The position numbers and the translations under genes were made by a program. The notes under the pieces are model-generated. The model did not search any database, was not told the origin of the DNA, and saw only the letters and a program-made list of their open reading frames with translations. From Biformimicrobium ophioploci (GTDB lineage: Bacteria; Pseudomonadota; Gammaproteobacteria; Pseudomonadales; Cellvibrionaceae), in contig NZ_BSYJ01000004.1 in the NCBI RefSeq assembly GCF_030270605.1, positions 372,001 to 436,000 of the forward strand: a stretch of 64,000 nucleotides of DNA, read 5' to 3'. Position 1 is the stretch's first letter; every line of letters begins with the position of its first letter. Positions 17,501-25,640 of this stretch are shown here, one piece after another.

Positions 17501-19471
17501 TTGGAAATGCGGGAGCCGACGTTCCCGGCTTCCACCCCGGGGCCGCTTTTTGCCATCGGCCGTCTGTCACTGACACGGCTGGAGCAAGATGGCGCATATG
17601 TGCGCGCTGATGACATGCAGGTACAGGGTTATGCCGGCTGCATGGCGCCCGGTTATGACGAGAATGTACATCATTGCCTGTGGATGGATGAATGGTTTTT
17701 CAGTGGCGAGACCACCGACGCGCTGACCGCCAACATGCTGGTGGACTTTCGCGAGTTTCGAGTTGCGAATTTGCGGGTGGAGGATTTACTGGAAACCCGT
17801 GAGCGTATCCAGGTCGGCAGTGCCAGACTCGGCGCCGGCAGCTGGGATGAACAGCGACAGCAGTTGTCCACGGACGACTTCTCCCTCAGTGATGTCGACA
17901 GCTGCCTGCTGTTCAACGGCGGTCGCGACAAGCAGGTCTGCGTGCGCGCTGGCACAGTGGCGATGCAGGACGCGGTACACCTGGATCTTTCCAGTGACTT
18001 CTCCTGGGTTGCCGGTGAGGTAAACATCGACACACTGGAAGTGGTCGACAAAACGGCGGAGCGGGTGACGCTCACGGTATCCGATGCGCGTATGCTCGGG
18101 CTGTCGATCCTGCCCGGCCACTGGACATTGCAGGCGGGCGGCGCGCGCGACCTGAAACTGCTCCAGCGGCAGGGTCATGCGCTACTGGTGGCCATGCACC
18201 CCTGGCACTTCGATGTGAAGGAAGTGGAACTTGCGGGCCTGGATTACCAGCAGGAACAGAACCGCCTCGTGCTGGACTCACTGCGGGCGCTCGGGCCGAA
18301 CGGTATGTTGCAGCGCGAACTCGATGGCCAGCTGACCATTGATGAGGAAATCGCTGGTACCCGCGGCATGACTTACGAACAGTACATGGCGGAGCGCGAT
18401 CGGGAACTGGAGCGCAACCCCTTTACCTACCGGGTTGGCGACGTGCAGATTGCCGACGGCAACTTCAGCTGGATCGACGCCACGGAGCACTACGAGTCGC
18501 GCCTGCCGCTGAGCAAAATCAATGTCGCGGCGACAGGGCTGGATACGGCGCCGGAAAGCCCGCCGGGCAAGCTGTTGTTCGGTGCGCAGGTCGGTCGATA
18601 CGGGGACTTGCAGGTGGCGGGGAATATTGCGCCGCATACCGGCAACGTCAATGCCGACCTGACGGGCTATATCTCCACGGTCAACCTGATTCCCGCAAAT
18701 CCCTATTCGGTGGACCTGCTGGGCTATACGGTGCAGCAGGGTGAGCTGGATGCCAAGTTCAATATTCACATCGTGGATAACCAGCTCGAGGCACAGAGCC
18801 GGGTGGTGCTGAACAAGATCAAGGTACGCCAGGTACGCGACGAGGAATCCCTGGCGGTTCCCATACCCAAGACCCTGATCCCGCTCAGTTGGGCACTGTG
18901 GATCATGAAGGACGGGCAGGGCAACGTGAGCTTCAATATGCCGGTGAGCGGCGATATCGAGGACCCGGAATTCAACCCGAGTTTCGTGTTCAGTATCCTG
19001 CTCCAGCGCGCCATCATGGAGGGCCTGTTCAGCTACTTCACGCCCGTTGGCTTCTATACGCTGGCGCGCCACGCCTGGCGCCGGATTCGCACCCCGAGTT
19101 TCGACCCTTACTATTTCGAGCCGGGCTCATTCGCTGTGCAGCCCGGTGACAGGCAGCTTCAGGAAATGATCGAGGTGCTGCATGAGCACCCGGATGCGCG
19201 CCCGGGCATCTGCGGTATTTCGGTAGGGGAGGACTGGCGCCTGCTGTTTCCACAGACGCTGGAGCAAACCCTGGCGGAAACCGACGATGAGGATGCGAAG
19301 CTTATGCCGCCGAGGATTACTCGCCTGATGTTGCAGAAGCTGGCGGCGGATCGCTCACGCGCGATCCAGGACGTGCTGGTGGAGGGCGGCATCGAGCCGG
19401 ATGAGTTTATCGAGTGCCGGCCGGAGTTTCTTTATAGAGATGAAGAGCCCCGGGTCGAGTTTAGCTACTAA
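14501..19471 (+). CDS. Giant DUF748/AsmA-like inner-membrane-anchored protein with eleven Cys-pair repeats
   Basis: 1656 residues. The only in-frame start is TTG at 14501 behind GGAAGTAGG; after a short cytosolic tail, residues 20-44 form one membrane anchor. The rest should lie in the periplasm. Residues 180-1147 hold eleven C-x(11-21)-C pairs at 180/195, 271/288, 364/380, 456/468, 552/566, 671/693, 772/790, 867/883, 957/969, 1047/1059 and 1135/1147. First cysteines are 88-119 apart, and several units read GCLP. Only Cys37, 1571 and 1639 fall outside. Residues about 1260-1540 are the DUF748 part (PFTYRVGDVQIADGNFSW; SYFTPVGFYTLA). Relatives of AsmA/YdbH bridge the membranes and carry lipids; that role is inferred. 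It diverges from selD. Confidence 0.8.
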   Translation: MSPGSQPEQVGHDQDRGTALLWGLAGVALVLALFSFCVSLVLPGVVERWLRAEGIEAEVQHVDIAPLPLRLVLHGVSGRNRDDRGFKVDHLALDFSWFGLLRRRLQLQHILLDGVHLDVARKAPGAINGTPSTSETPNTKGTIEVAGFTLPIPGEADDGDGGSAWGLRVDNLRALDTALCLHDLATGEAAQATECAQLSRLHLKQLAFHPGSDERGPALRVDDLSLASLVLREPGSGRRDLSLHNLSLSGLMLDDGAFDIDQFAFQRFAGCASPLLQQLASLPQTEHCLEIRALSLFGPLGMRWGDAADFHWQGAEVSGLALRLRSEYRPLLQLQQARFGKGKWAASSQVLDLYDVNLNGARWCPPRDLARWAEASGSACLGIATFGFDDYLRVRLRDNFALQLPDIHLRDLSLTNPDTPAKGVRLESVDLDSLDYVQARKRAVFGNLAIRGLQGCLPEAWALPDVACIELPALTFSGRSELKLGIAEADAAGEDSFGIATGALALERLVLRKKGAAELLAVQGLNWQGAIFLGPETPFSMRDGSLDKLDGCLPAGLIDDVSEPLCARASNLKIGGRLHVAVRELAVLDSEEDSGGDEEYAVLVQVDRLQADTAAFVSRDGGPGAQSIALTGLDGTGFALRHQWQGDSAPVQIEDNAIALEQLQLETLAGCLPVAWQQLLYDESPIPADWPLCGDAKDLVFAQPLAISYDEGFFLEAAAVEAEAFSLRDRDQLDMLDVAGLSVPGVHMDFTAPQGPYPVTLDGVTAQRLSGCLLPAWLPEDFASLGLPRCLALDGLDGGQSTALQISGDSSESVEASGSVTLRKVALGNTAQMPANIVAEELSFRGLAFDAQRIALEAGSATAMRICGVHFWLEPAERWIPDCFAWQSMSIDGPAELQYDGPFALQLSSGSVGGFTARATPNANVEYRVDQLSVAGLYMDETLLSFASASTAGVAGCAPKAGKGELAPCITLDVANLDAPHRFEYARTGEWDFYNTSLAGLEMREPTFPASTPGPLFAIGRLSLTRLEQDGAYVRADDMQVQGYAGCMAPGYDENVHHCLWMDEWFFSGETTDALTANMLVDFREFRVANLRVEDLLETRERIQVGSARLGAGSWDEQRQQLSTDDFSLSDVDSCLLFNGGRDKQVCVRAGTVAMQDAVHLDLSSDFSWVAGEVNIDTLEVVDKTAERVTLTVSDARMLGLSILPGHWTLQAGGARDLKLLQRQGHALLVAMHPWHFDVKEVELAGLDYQQEQNRLVLDSLRALGPNGMLQRELDGQLTIDEEIAGTRGMTYEQYMAERDRELERNPFTYRVGDVQIADGNFSWIDATEHYESRLPLSKINVAATGLDTAPESPPGKLLFGAQVGRYGDLQVAGNIAPHTGNVNADLTGYISTVNLIPANPYSVDLLGYTVQQGELDAKFNIHIVDNQLEAQSRVVLNKIKVRQVRDEESLAVPIPKTLIPLSWALWIMKDGQGNVSFNMPVSGDIEDPEFNPSFVFSILLQRAIMEGLFSYFTPVGFYTLARHAWRRIRTPSFDPYYFEPGSFAVQPGDRQLQEMIEVLHEHPDARPGICGISVGEDWRLLFPQTLEQTLAETDDEDAKLMPPRITRLMLQKLAADRSRAIQDVLVEGGIEPDEFIECRPEFLYRDEEPRVEFSY

Positions 19472-19602
19472 AGCTAACTCACTCGCTCTGGCGTTGTTGA
19501 AAGTCTGCTCGTGATGCTCATTTATTCCCGATAAACTCCGCTCCCTCGCAGGCTTTCGCCTAGCCAGAGCTTCGCCGTTAACGGTTTAGTGGGTTAGTTT
19601 TA
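19470..19602. repeat. Structured repeat element, longer copy
   Basis: About 130 nt bounded by imperfect inverted ends: CTAACTCACT (19474-19483) against AGTGGGTTAG (19588-19597), and inside them GCTCTGGC (19485-19492) against GCCAGAGC (19563-19570). The core contains GCTCATTTATTCCCG. There is no coding capacity. The layout fits a small non-autonomous palindromic element. A half-length copy follows at 19608-19665. Confidence 0.65.
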
Positions 19603-19607
19603 GGGAA

Positions 19608-19665
19608 CTAATTTGCTCGTGCTGGCGGCGTTAAAAATTTACTCGGGATACTCATTTATTCCCGT
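19608..19665. repeat. Half copy of the same repeat, forming the end of the esterase gene
   Basis: The sequence aligns with the left half of the upstream copy: a CTGGCG-type segment, then an ACTCGGGATA-type segment, then the shared 14-mer CTCATTTATTCCCG (here 19651-19664). On the minus strand this 14-mer supplies GGGAATAAATGA, the last codons and stop of the esterase gene. Confidence 0.6.
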
Positions 19666-20467
19666 CGAAAAATCGCGAGAAAAATAACAACTGGTAATCG
19701 ATGGCGTTGTCCCAGTAGGGCCAACTGTGCCCGCCTGGACGCTCGGTGTAGTCGTGCCGCACGCCAGCCTGCAGCAGGGTGCGGTGCAGCTGCCGGTTGG
19801 CCTCGATCAGGAAGTCGTCACTGCCGCAGTCCAGTGTAATGGCCATGCCGCTGGCCTTGAGCGCCGCGGCATTGTTGGCGATGGTTTTCCGGTCCCAGAA
19901 TGCCGCGTTCTTTTGCGGGTCGCCGAACACATCGGTCAGGCCGAATTTGCTCGAATGGCCACGAGGGCCGACCGCACCGCTGATGCTGCCCACCGCGCCG
20001 AAGGTATCCGGTGTATTGAGGGCGATATTGAGCGCACCGAAGCCGCCCATACTGAGGCCGGTGATCGCACGCTGCCCCTTTGCCGCGATGGTGCGGAAGT
20101 GACTATCGATAAAGTCCACCACCTCGCGGCCAATATAGGTACGGTAACGAAAGTCCCGCTGCACCGGGCTGTCCACATACCACTTGTCATAAGCGCCATC
20201 CGGCATCACCAGAATCATCTGCAACCGGTCGGCCTGTTGTTCGATTGCGGTCTTGTCAGTCCAGTTGCTGTGAGCGCCGGACCAGCCATGCAGGGCATAG
20301 GTCACCGGGTAACGCTGGCCGGATTCGGCATAACTGTCGGACAGCACCACGGTAGCCTGGTGTGCACGTGCCATGCCTTTGCTGGGGATGGTCACCTCGC
20401 GCACTTCATAGGCTGCGCTCGTTGCGCTGGCCAGTAGCGCCAGCAGCAATATGATTGTTCGTTTCAA
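19652..20467 (-). CDS. Secreted serine esterase, esterase D/feruloyl esterase-like family
   Basis: 271 residues with a cleavable signal peptide (MKRTIILLLALLASATSAAY). The alpha/beta-hydrolase triad is visible: nucleophile Ser139 in GLSMGG, an acid in LDCGSDDF (Asp217 or Asp218) and His247 in PGGHSWPYW. ALHGWSG (58-64) fits the oxyanion loop. Relatives include S-formylglutathione hydrolase, mycolyltransferase-like and feruloyl esterases. Export suggests an extracellular or periplasmic ester substrate. It starts 1 nt after the stop of the DUF924 gene, so the two are probably co-transcribed. Its last codons derive from the adjacent repeat. Confidence 0.85.
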   Translation of the reverse strand: MKRTIILLLALLASATSAAYEVREVTIPSKGMARAHQATVVLSDSYAESGQRYPVTYALHGWSGAHSNWTDKTAIEQQADRLQMILVMPDGAYDKWYVDSPVQRDFRYRTYIGREVVDFIDSHFRTIAAKGQRAITGLSMGGFGALNIALNTPDTFGAVGSISGAVGPRGHSSKFGLTDVFGDPQKNAAFWDRKTIANNAAALKASGMAITLDCGSDDFLIEANRQLHRTLLQAGVRHDYTERPGGHSWPYWDNAIDYQLLFFSRFFDGNK

Positions 20468-20468
20468 T

Positions 20469-21008
20469 TCAGAATCCTGATCCCGGTTGTTTCAGAAACT
20501 CGATTTCCTCGGCGGTCGATGCGCGCCCGAGGATCGCATTGCGGTGCGGGTAGCGGCCAAACCGGTCGATGATGTCCTTGTGCATCTTTTCGTAAGTGAG
20601 GCTGTCTGCCATCCCCGGCTGGTCATACAGACGCACGGCCTGGGCGTGGATCACCGGCGACTCGCTGTGCATATAGGGCATGTAGAAGAATACGCGGCGG
20701 CGGGTTTCAAGCTGCTGGTCCGCGCCACAGTGCACGGCTTCCTGCGCCAGTGCCAGTGCCAGCGCATCCTGGGCAAAAGCGCCGGGGGTATCGCGGTGGA
20801 TATTGCGGGAGAATTGGTCCAGCACGATGATCTCGGCGAGGCGGCCATCCGGGGCCTCGCGCCAGTGTGCCAGTTCGCAGCGGCTTGCCGATTCCAGGGT
20901 CCTGCCAAAACGCTGCTGCAAGAGCTGGTCGAAGTCCACACTCTTGCGAAACCAGTAGCTGGGGTCGATTTCGTTAAACCAGAAGTTGATAACGTCCTTG
21001 TATTCCAT
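20469..21008 (-). CDS. DUF924 family protein
   Basis: 179 residues from the ATG at 21008 (MEYKDVINFWF). The frame is open further upstream, but those residues look non-coding. The family pattern is clear: INFWFNEIDPSYWFRKS at the start, EIIVLDQFSRNIHRDTPGAF in the middle, then YMPYMHSES and DIIDRFGRYPHRNAILGR. It is an all-helical soluble protein of unknown biochemical role, sometimes described as TPR-like. The next gene on this strand, the esterase, follows at once. It diverges from the BCCT transporter. Confidence 0.85.
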   Translation of the reverse strand: MEYKDVINFWFNEIDPSYWFRKSVDFDQLLQQRFGRTLESASRCELAHWREAPDGRLAEIIVLDQFSRNIHRDTPGAFAQDALALALAQEAVHCGADQQLETRRRVFFYMPYMHSESPVIHAQAVRLYDQPGMADSLTYEKMHKDIIDRFGRYPHRNAILGRASTAEEIEFLKQPGSGF

Positions 21009-21126
21009 GGCTGCAGCCGGCTGGGAGTTTGTCCTATTCACGCAGACGCTGCCGCAAAAATCAACTGCCATCCCGGCACCTTGTCTACCTTTAATACAGA
21101 AATTCGAAATTCTGACCAGGAATGTC

Positions 21127-23100
21127 ATGTCCAGCAACGGCGAGCACGGATTACTTGCGCGTATTCGATCCAGAAGCCAGCTCAGCCTGCCGGTTGCCCT
21201 GCCTGCCGCGATCCTGATCGGTGCCTTCGTACTGTTTGGCACCCTGTACACCAAGTCGGCCGCGGGCCTGTTTTCTGCCCTGCAAACCGGCATCGTCGAG
21301 CGCTTTGGCTGGTTGTACCTGATTTCCGTGGCCTTCTTCACGGTGTTCTGCATTGTGCTGATGTTCTCCCGCTACGGTGATGTCAAGCTGGGCCTCAATC
21401 ACGAGGAGCCCGAGTACGGCTTTCGCTCCTGGTTCGCGATGCTGTTCAGTGCCGGCATGGGCATCGGCCTGATTTTTTACGGCGTGGCGGAACCGCTGAC
21501 ACATTATGTGGAGCCGCCACTGCAGGCGGGGTCGACCCCGTCGGCCGCGCGTAACGCCATGGCCATCACTTTTTTTCACTGGGGTATTCACGCCTGGGCG
21601 ATCTACGCGGTGGTGGGAATGTGCCTCGCCTACTTTTCCTTTCGTCACAAGCTGCCCCTGACGCCGCGCTCGGCGCTCTATCCGTTGCTCGGCGACAAAA
21701 TCTATGGGCCGATCGGCCACGCCGTCGATGTTTTTGCGGTACTCGGCACCCTGTTTGGCGTGGCGACTTCCCTGGGGCTGGGGGTGATGCAGATCAATGC
21801 GGGTATCAGCCACCTGACCGGGGTCGGCCAGAACGTGACGGTGCAGATACTGCTGATCGCGGGGGTCACCGCCATTGCCACGCTTTCGGTGGTGGCGGGG
21901 CTGGATGCGGGCATCAAACGGCTCAGTATCGGCAACCTGGTAATGGCGGTGGCGCTGATGCTGTTCATCCTGGTTGTTGGTAATACCGGCGAGCTCCTGA
22001 ATGCGTTCGTGCAGAATATCGGCACCTACCTCGACAGTGTGCTGCCGCGCACGTTCAATATGTACGCCTATGTGGATTCCGCCGACTGGCTGTCCAAGTG
22101 GACCCTGTTCTACTGGGGCTGGTGGATCGCGTGGTCACCGTTTGTGGGGATGTTTATCGCGCGGGTTTCACGTGGGCGCACCATCCGCGAGTTTTTGATG
22201 GGGGTGCTGTTCGTGCCAGTGGGGTTTACCTTCCTGTGGATGACGGTGCTGGGTAATTCTGCCCTCGGTATCGAGCAGGCGGACCCGGGCTCCCTGTCCG
22301 AGATCGTCAAGGATAACCTGCCAATTTCCCTGTACCAGTTCCTGGAGCAGTTCCCGTGGGCCGCGTTTACTTCGACCCTGGCGACTCTTTTGATCGTGAC
22401 GTTCTTCGTGACCTCCGCAGATTCCGGTTCACTGGTAATCGACACCATTACCTCCGGTGGCAGGGAGCATCCGCACACCTGGCAGCGGGTGTTCTGGGCG
22501 GTCTCGGAGGGTGCGGTGGCCGCCATATTGTTGCTGGCCGGCGGCCTGTCGGCGTTGCAGACGGCATCCATCATGAGTGCACTGCCATTTGCCGCGGTGA
22601 TGCTGGTGATGTGCTTTGGGCTCTACAAGGGGCTCAGCGATGAAAAGATCCGCATGGATATGCGTGTGCGCCATATGGGGCAGGCGGCATCTGCCGGCGG
22701 AGGCGCCTGGCAGGACCGCCTGAAGGCAGTGGTGACCGAGCAGGAGAAGGACGATGCGCACCTGTTCCTGACTACAACTTGCTGGCCGGCCCTGCGCATG
22801 GTGTGCGATGAACTGCTGGAGCTGGGCCTGAACGCGAAGGTGGTGCGCGACACCGACAAGGTGGTTTTGACCGTGGACTACGGCGAGGAACCGGACTTTA
22901 TCTACGGCGTGCACCTGACCCGACACGAGGCCCAGAGCGGTGAAGAGGAGGCGGAAGACACCCATTACTATCGCGCCGATGTGCACTTGCGCAAGGGCGG
23001 CCAGGACTATGACATCCTGGGCTATTCACGCGAGCAGGTGATCAATGACCTGCTCGCGCACTACGACCGCCATATCCAGTTCCTGCACGCCACCCGCTAG
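21127..23100 (+). CDS. BCCT-family choline/betaine transporter
   Basis: 657 residues from the ATG at 21127 (MSSNGEHG). Twelve membrane segments are expected. Signatures are GMGIGLIFYGVAEPLTHYVEPP and the substrate-site segment FYWGWWIAWSPFVGMFIARV with its tryptophan cluster. A cytosolic C-terminal domain of about 130 residues (from about 530) resembles BetT-type choline importers, where it takes part in osmotic control. The likely role is import of choline or betaine as an osmoprotectant, which suits a marine cell. No bet genes are adjacent. Its stop overlaps the stop of the convergent SSS transporter gene by 4 nt. Confidence 0.9.
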   Translation: MSSNGEHGLLARIRSRSQLSLPVALPAAILIGAFVLFGTLYTKSAAGLFSALQTGIVERFGWLYLISVAFFTVFCIVLMFSRYGDVKLGLNHEEPEYGFRSWFAMLFSAGMGIGLIFYGVAEPLTHYVEPPLQAGSTPSAARNAMAITFFHWGIHAWAIYAVVGMCLAYFSFRHKLPLTPRSALYPLLGDKIYGPIGHAVDVFAVLGTLFGVATSLGLGVMQINAGISHLTGVGQNVTVQILLIAGVTAIATLSVVAGLDAGIKRLSIGNLVMAVALMLFILVVGNTGELLNAFVQNIGTYLDSVLPRTFNMYAYVDSADWLSKWTLFYWGWWIAWSPFVGMFIARVSRGRTIREFLMGVLFVPVGFTFLWMTVLGNSALGIEQADPGSLSEIVKDNLPISLYQFLEQFPWAAFTSTLATLLIVTFFVTSADSGSLVIDTITSGGREHPHTWQRVFWAVSEGAVAAILLLAGGLSALQTASIMSALPFAAVMLVMCFGLYKGLSDEKIRMDMRVRHMGQAASAGGGAWQDRLKAVVTEQEKDDAHLFLTTTCWPALRMVCDELLELGLNAKVVRDTDKVVLTVDYGEEPDFIYGVHLTRHEAQSGEEEAEDTHYYRADVHLRKGGQDYDILGYSREQVINDLLAHYDRHIQFLHATR

Positions 23101-24653
23101 GCTCTTTCCCACACGGTCAGGTTGGTCAGGTCCTTGCGCGCCGGTAGCAGCCAGCGTCCCGCCGCATAGCCCACGAAGAACATCAGCAGGTTACCGATGA
23201 TCGCGGTGTAATAGGCATCGAACGGCATCTGCAATGCCGCAGGCAGCAGGCCTTTCTTGTCCAGGATGGTCCACAGGGTAAACAGCATGGTGCAGCCGAT
23301 GCCGACCCAGGCTGCGCGCGCATCCGCCTGGCGAGTGAAGAAGCCGAGCATAAACAGGCCCAACAGGCCGCCGCCGAGCAGCGACACCAGGATGGTGGCG
23401 GTGTCCTGCAGGGTCTTGGTCTCGGATTCGTAGATGTAGATGGCGCCCAGGATCATAAACGCCGCGGCGGCACAGCCCACCAACTTGGCCACCAGCAGGT
23501 AGTGGCGATCGTCGCGGCCTTTGGCGATGTGGCGCTTGTAGGCATCGATCACCGACACCGTGGAAATGGCGTTGATGCTGGAATCCAGCGAGGACATGGC
23601 AGCCGCCAGCGCTGCGGCGATCACCAGTCCCACCAGCCCCACCGGCAGTTCATTCATGATAAAGAACGGCAGGATCTGCTCGGCCTTGCGCGTGCCGTCG
23701 AGCATTTCGGTGGCTTCCACGGCGGGGAACGCCTGGAAATACACGAACAGGGCAGTGCCCAGGAACATATAGAACGCCCAGATTGGCAGGCTCGCAGCGG
23801 CGCACACAAACATGCCGCGGCGCGCTTCCTCGGTGGAGCGGGCGGCAACGTAGCGCTGCACGGTGTTCTGGTTGCTGGCGTATTCGGTCAGCCAGGACGT
23901 GAGGCCGAGAATCAGCATCATGGTGGCGGTCTTCTCCGCGAAAGAAAGCTCCCAGGTCACCGGGTGCAGCTGCCCGTCCGCACGCAGCTCGGAGAATGAC
24001 AGCTTGTTGAACTCGCCGGCCACCTCGAATATCTGCCCCATTCCGCCGGGCAGGGCGTGCACGATGATCGCCAGGCAGATCAGGCCGCCGAGGGTCAGCA
24101 CGATGGTCTGGATCACGTCGGTCCAGATCACCGCGTTGATGCCACCGAGGATGGTGTAGGCCGCCACGAACACGCCGCTCACCACGATGCAGGTGATGGT
24201 ATCGAGGCCGGTCATTTCGTGCACCAGCAGCGACAGCAGGTACAGGATGGTGCTGATACGCACCAGCTGTGCGAGGACGAAGGCCGCGGCGCCGTAGACG
24301 CGCACGCTCGGGCCAAAGCGGTCTTCCAGGTACTGGTAGGCGGTGGTGACATTCTTGCGGCGGAAGAATGGCAGGAATACATAGGCTGCTATCAGTATGC
24401 CGATCGGCAGCATCAGGTTTGGCAGGTAGCGCAGCCACGCGGTCTTGTAGGCGTCGGCCGGGTAGGCGAGGAACGTCACGGAACTGATGGAGGTGCCCAC
24501 CAGGCTGAGGCCGATGACCCAGCCGGAAAAGCGCCGGCTGCCAACAAAGTATTCCTCGGTGGAGGTGTTGCGGCGGGAGAAATACCAGCCCATCCACAGC
24601 ATGGCGAGCATATAGCCGGCCAGCACGGCCAGGTCGATCCAGTGTAATTGCAT
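23097..24653 (-). CDS. Sodium:solute symporter, SSS/SGLT family
   Basis: 518 residues with about 13-14 membrane segments. Family marks are the N-terminal NTSTEEYFVGSRRFSGWVIG and SLVGTSISSVTFLAYPADAY, and AALAAAMSSLDSSINAISTV with the conserved Na+-site serines. It should import a sugar or related solute with Na+. SSS members of this type often carry sialic acid, sugars or myo-inositol, but no catabolic genes are near to decide. It is transcribed toward the BCCT gene with overlapping ends. Confidence 0.9.
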   Translation of the reverse strand: MQLHWIDLAVLAGYMLAMLWMGWYFSRRNTSTEEYFVGSRRFSGWVIGLSLVGTSISSVTFLAYPADAYKTAWLRYLPNLMLPIGILIAAYVFLPFFRRKNVTTAYQYLEDRFGPSVRVYGAAAFVLAQLVRISTILYLLSLLVHEMTGLDTITCIVVSGVFVAAYTILGGINAVIWTDVIQTIVLTLGGLICLAIIVHALPGGMGQIFEVAGEFNKLSFSELRADGQLHPVTWELSFAEKTATMMLILGLTSWLTEYASNQNTVQRYVAARSTEEARRGMFVCAAASLPIWAFYMFLGTALFVYFQAFPAVEATEMLDGTRKAEQILPFFIMNELPVGLVGLVIAAALAAAMSSLDSSINAISTVSVIDAYKRHIAKGRDDRHYLLVAKLVGCAAAAFMILGAIYIYESETKTLQDTATILVSLLGGGLLGLFMLGFFTRQADARAAWVGIGCTMLFTLWTILDKKGLLPAALQMPFDAYYTAIIGNLLMFFVGYAAGRWLLPARKDLTNLTVWERA

Positions 24654-24872
24654 AGGGTTCTCGCGATTCTCGTCGGTGGCACCCGGCTTCTTTGCGGCTG
24701 TTTAATTGGGCGCCATATCTGCTGCGGCAAAGATATCATATCGCCTCTCCCGCCGGGGGAGGGGGTGGCGCTGGCTGATACGAATTGATACAAAAGGGGC
24801 CTGCAGGGCGGGGTCGACCGTTCGTCCATGATGGTAATAAGGTCTCAAACTCAGGATTCAGCAGGTCGCATC

Positions 24873-25457
24873 ATGTCTCTCTCGCCCAGCACACCCCGCT
24901 CAGGACTGCTCAACACCGAACAGCGCTGGGGCTCTGCCGCCATCCTGTTCCACTGGATCACCGCACTGGTGATACTCGGCCTGTTCGGGCTCGGCCTGTG
25001 GATGGTGGAACTGGATTACTACGACGCCTGGTACCAGCGCGCGCCGGCCATTCACAAGGCGGCGGGCATCCTGCTTGGCCTGTGGCTGCTGTTGCGCCTG
25101 GGCTGGCGCCTGCTGACGCCGGACCCGGACCCGGTTTACGCCCATACCCCCATGCAGCGCTTCCTCGCCCATGTGGCCCACGTCGGCATGTACATCCTGA
25201 TATTCGCGTTGATTGTGACCGGCTACCTGATCTCCACCGCAGACGGGCGCGGCATCGATGTGTTCGGCTGGTTCGAGGCACCCGGGTTCGGCGAGTTCAT
25301 CGTCAACCAGGAGGATATTGCCGGTGAGGTGCACGAGTGGCTGGCCTATATCCTGATGGCTATAGTGGGGGTGCATGCGGTTGCCGCGATTTATCACCAG
25401 TTCATCCAGAAAGACGGAACTCTGGGCAGGATGTGGTTTCAAAGGCCGCGAAGATAA
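24873..25457 (+). CDS. Cytochrome b561
   Basis: 194 residues from the ATG at 24873; an ATG at 24828 could add 15 residues. Four membrane helices are visible, with heme-ligand histidines in AILFHWITALVIL, AIHKAAGILLG, LAHVAHVGMYILI and EVHEWLAYILMAIVGVHAVA. Such diheme proteins pass electrons from quinol to partners. The next gene encodes a YceI-family lipid-binding protein, a common pairing that links it to quinone or isoprenoid handling. Four palindromic hairpins lie between the two genes. Confidence 0.9.
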   Translation: MSLSPSTPRSGLLNTEQRWGSAAILFHWITALVILGLFGLGLWMVELDYYDAWYQRAPAIHKAAGILLGLWLLLRLGWRLLTPDPDPVYAHTPMQRFLAHVAHVGMYILIFALIVTGYLISTADGRGIDVFGWFEAPGFGEFIVNQEDIAGEVHEWLAYILMAIVGVHAVAAIYHQFIQKDGTLGRMWFQRPRR

Positions 25458-25617
25458 ATCAATGGGGTCAGAGCGATAGCTCTGACCCCATTGATTCGGA
25501 CTTGCGGGGTCAGAGCAGGCGCTCTGACCCCTGTGTTCAGACTTATGGGGTCAGAACTCTGGTTCTGAGTCCATCGGGTCGGATTATTCTTGGGGTCAGA
25601 ACTTTGGTTCTGACCCC
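25457..25617. repeat. GGGGTCAGAG palindromic repeat cluster B (four hairpins)
   Basis: Four inverted repeats lie in 160 nt: 25457-25496 (18-bp stem, loop GATA), 25506-25531, 25547-25572 and 25592-25617. Core arms are GGGGTCAGAGC/GCTCTGACCCC in the first two and GGGGTCAGAAC/GTTCTGACCCC in the last, so both sides changed together. The third has two mismatches in its right arm. The cluster ends 23 nt before the yceI start and contains no gene. Confidence 0.92.
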
Positions 25618-25640
25618 TTCTATCTAAGGGACTAGATAAC

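Noticed and set aside
25457-25617. Short CRISPR array
   Set aside because: The units are palindromic hairpins with short irregular gaps; repeats are not identical, spacers are absent and there are no cas genes.
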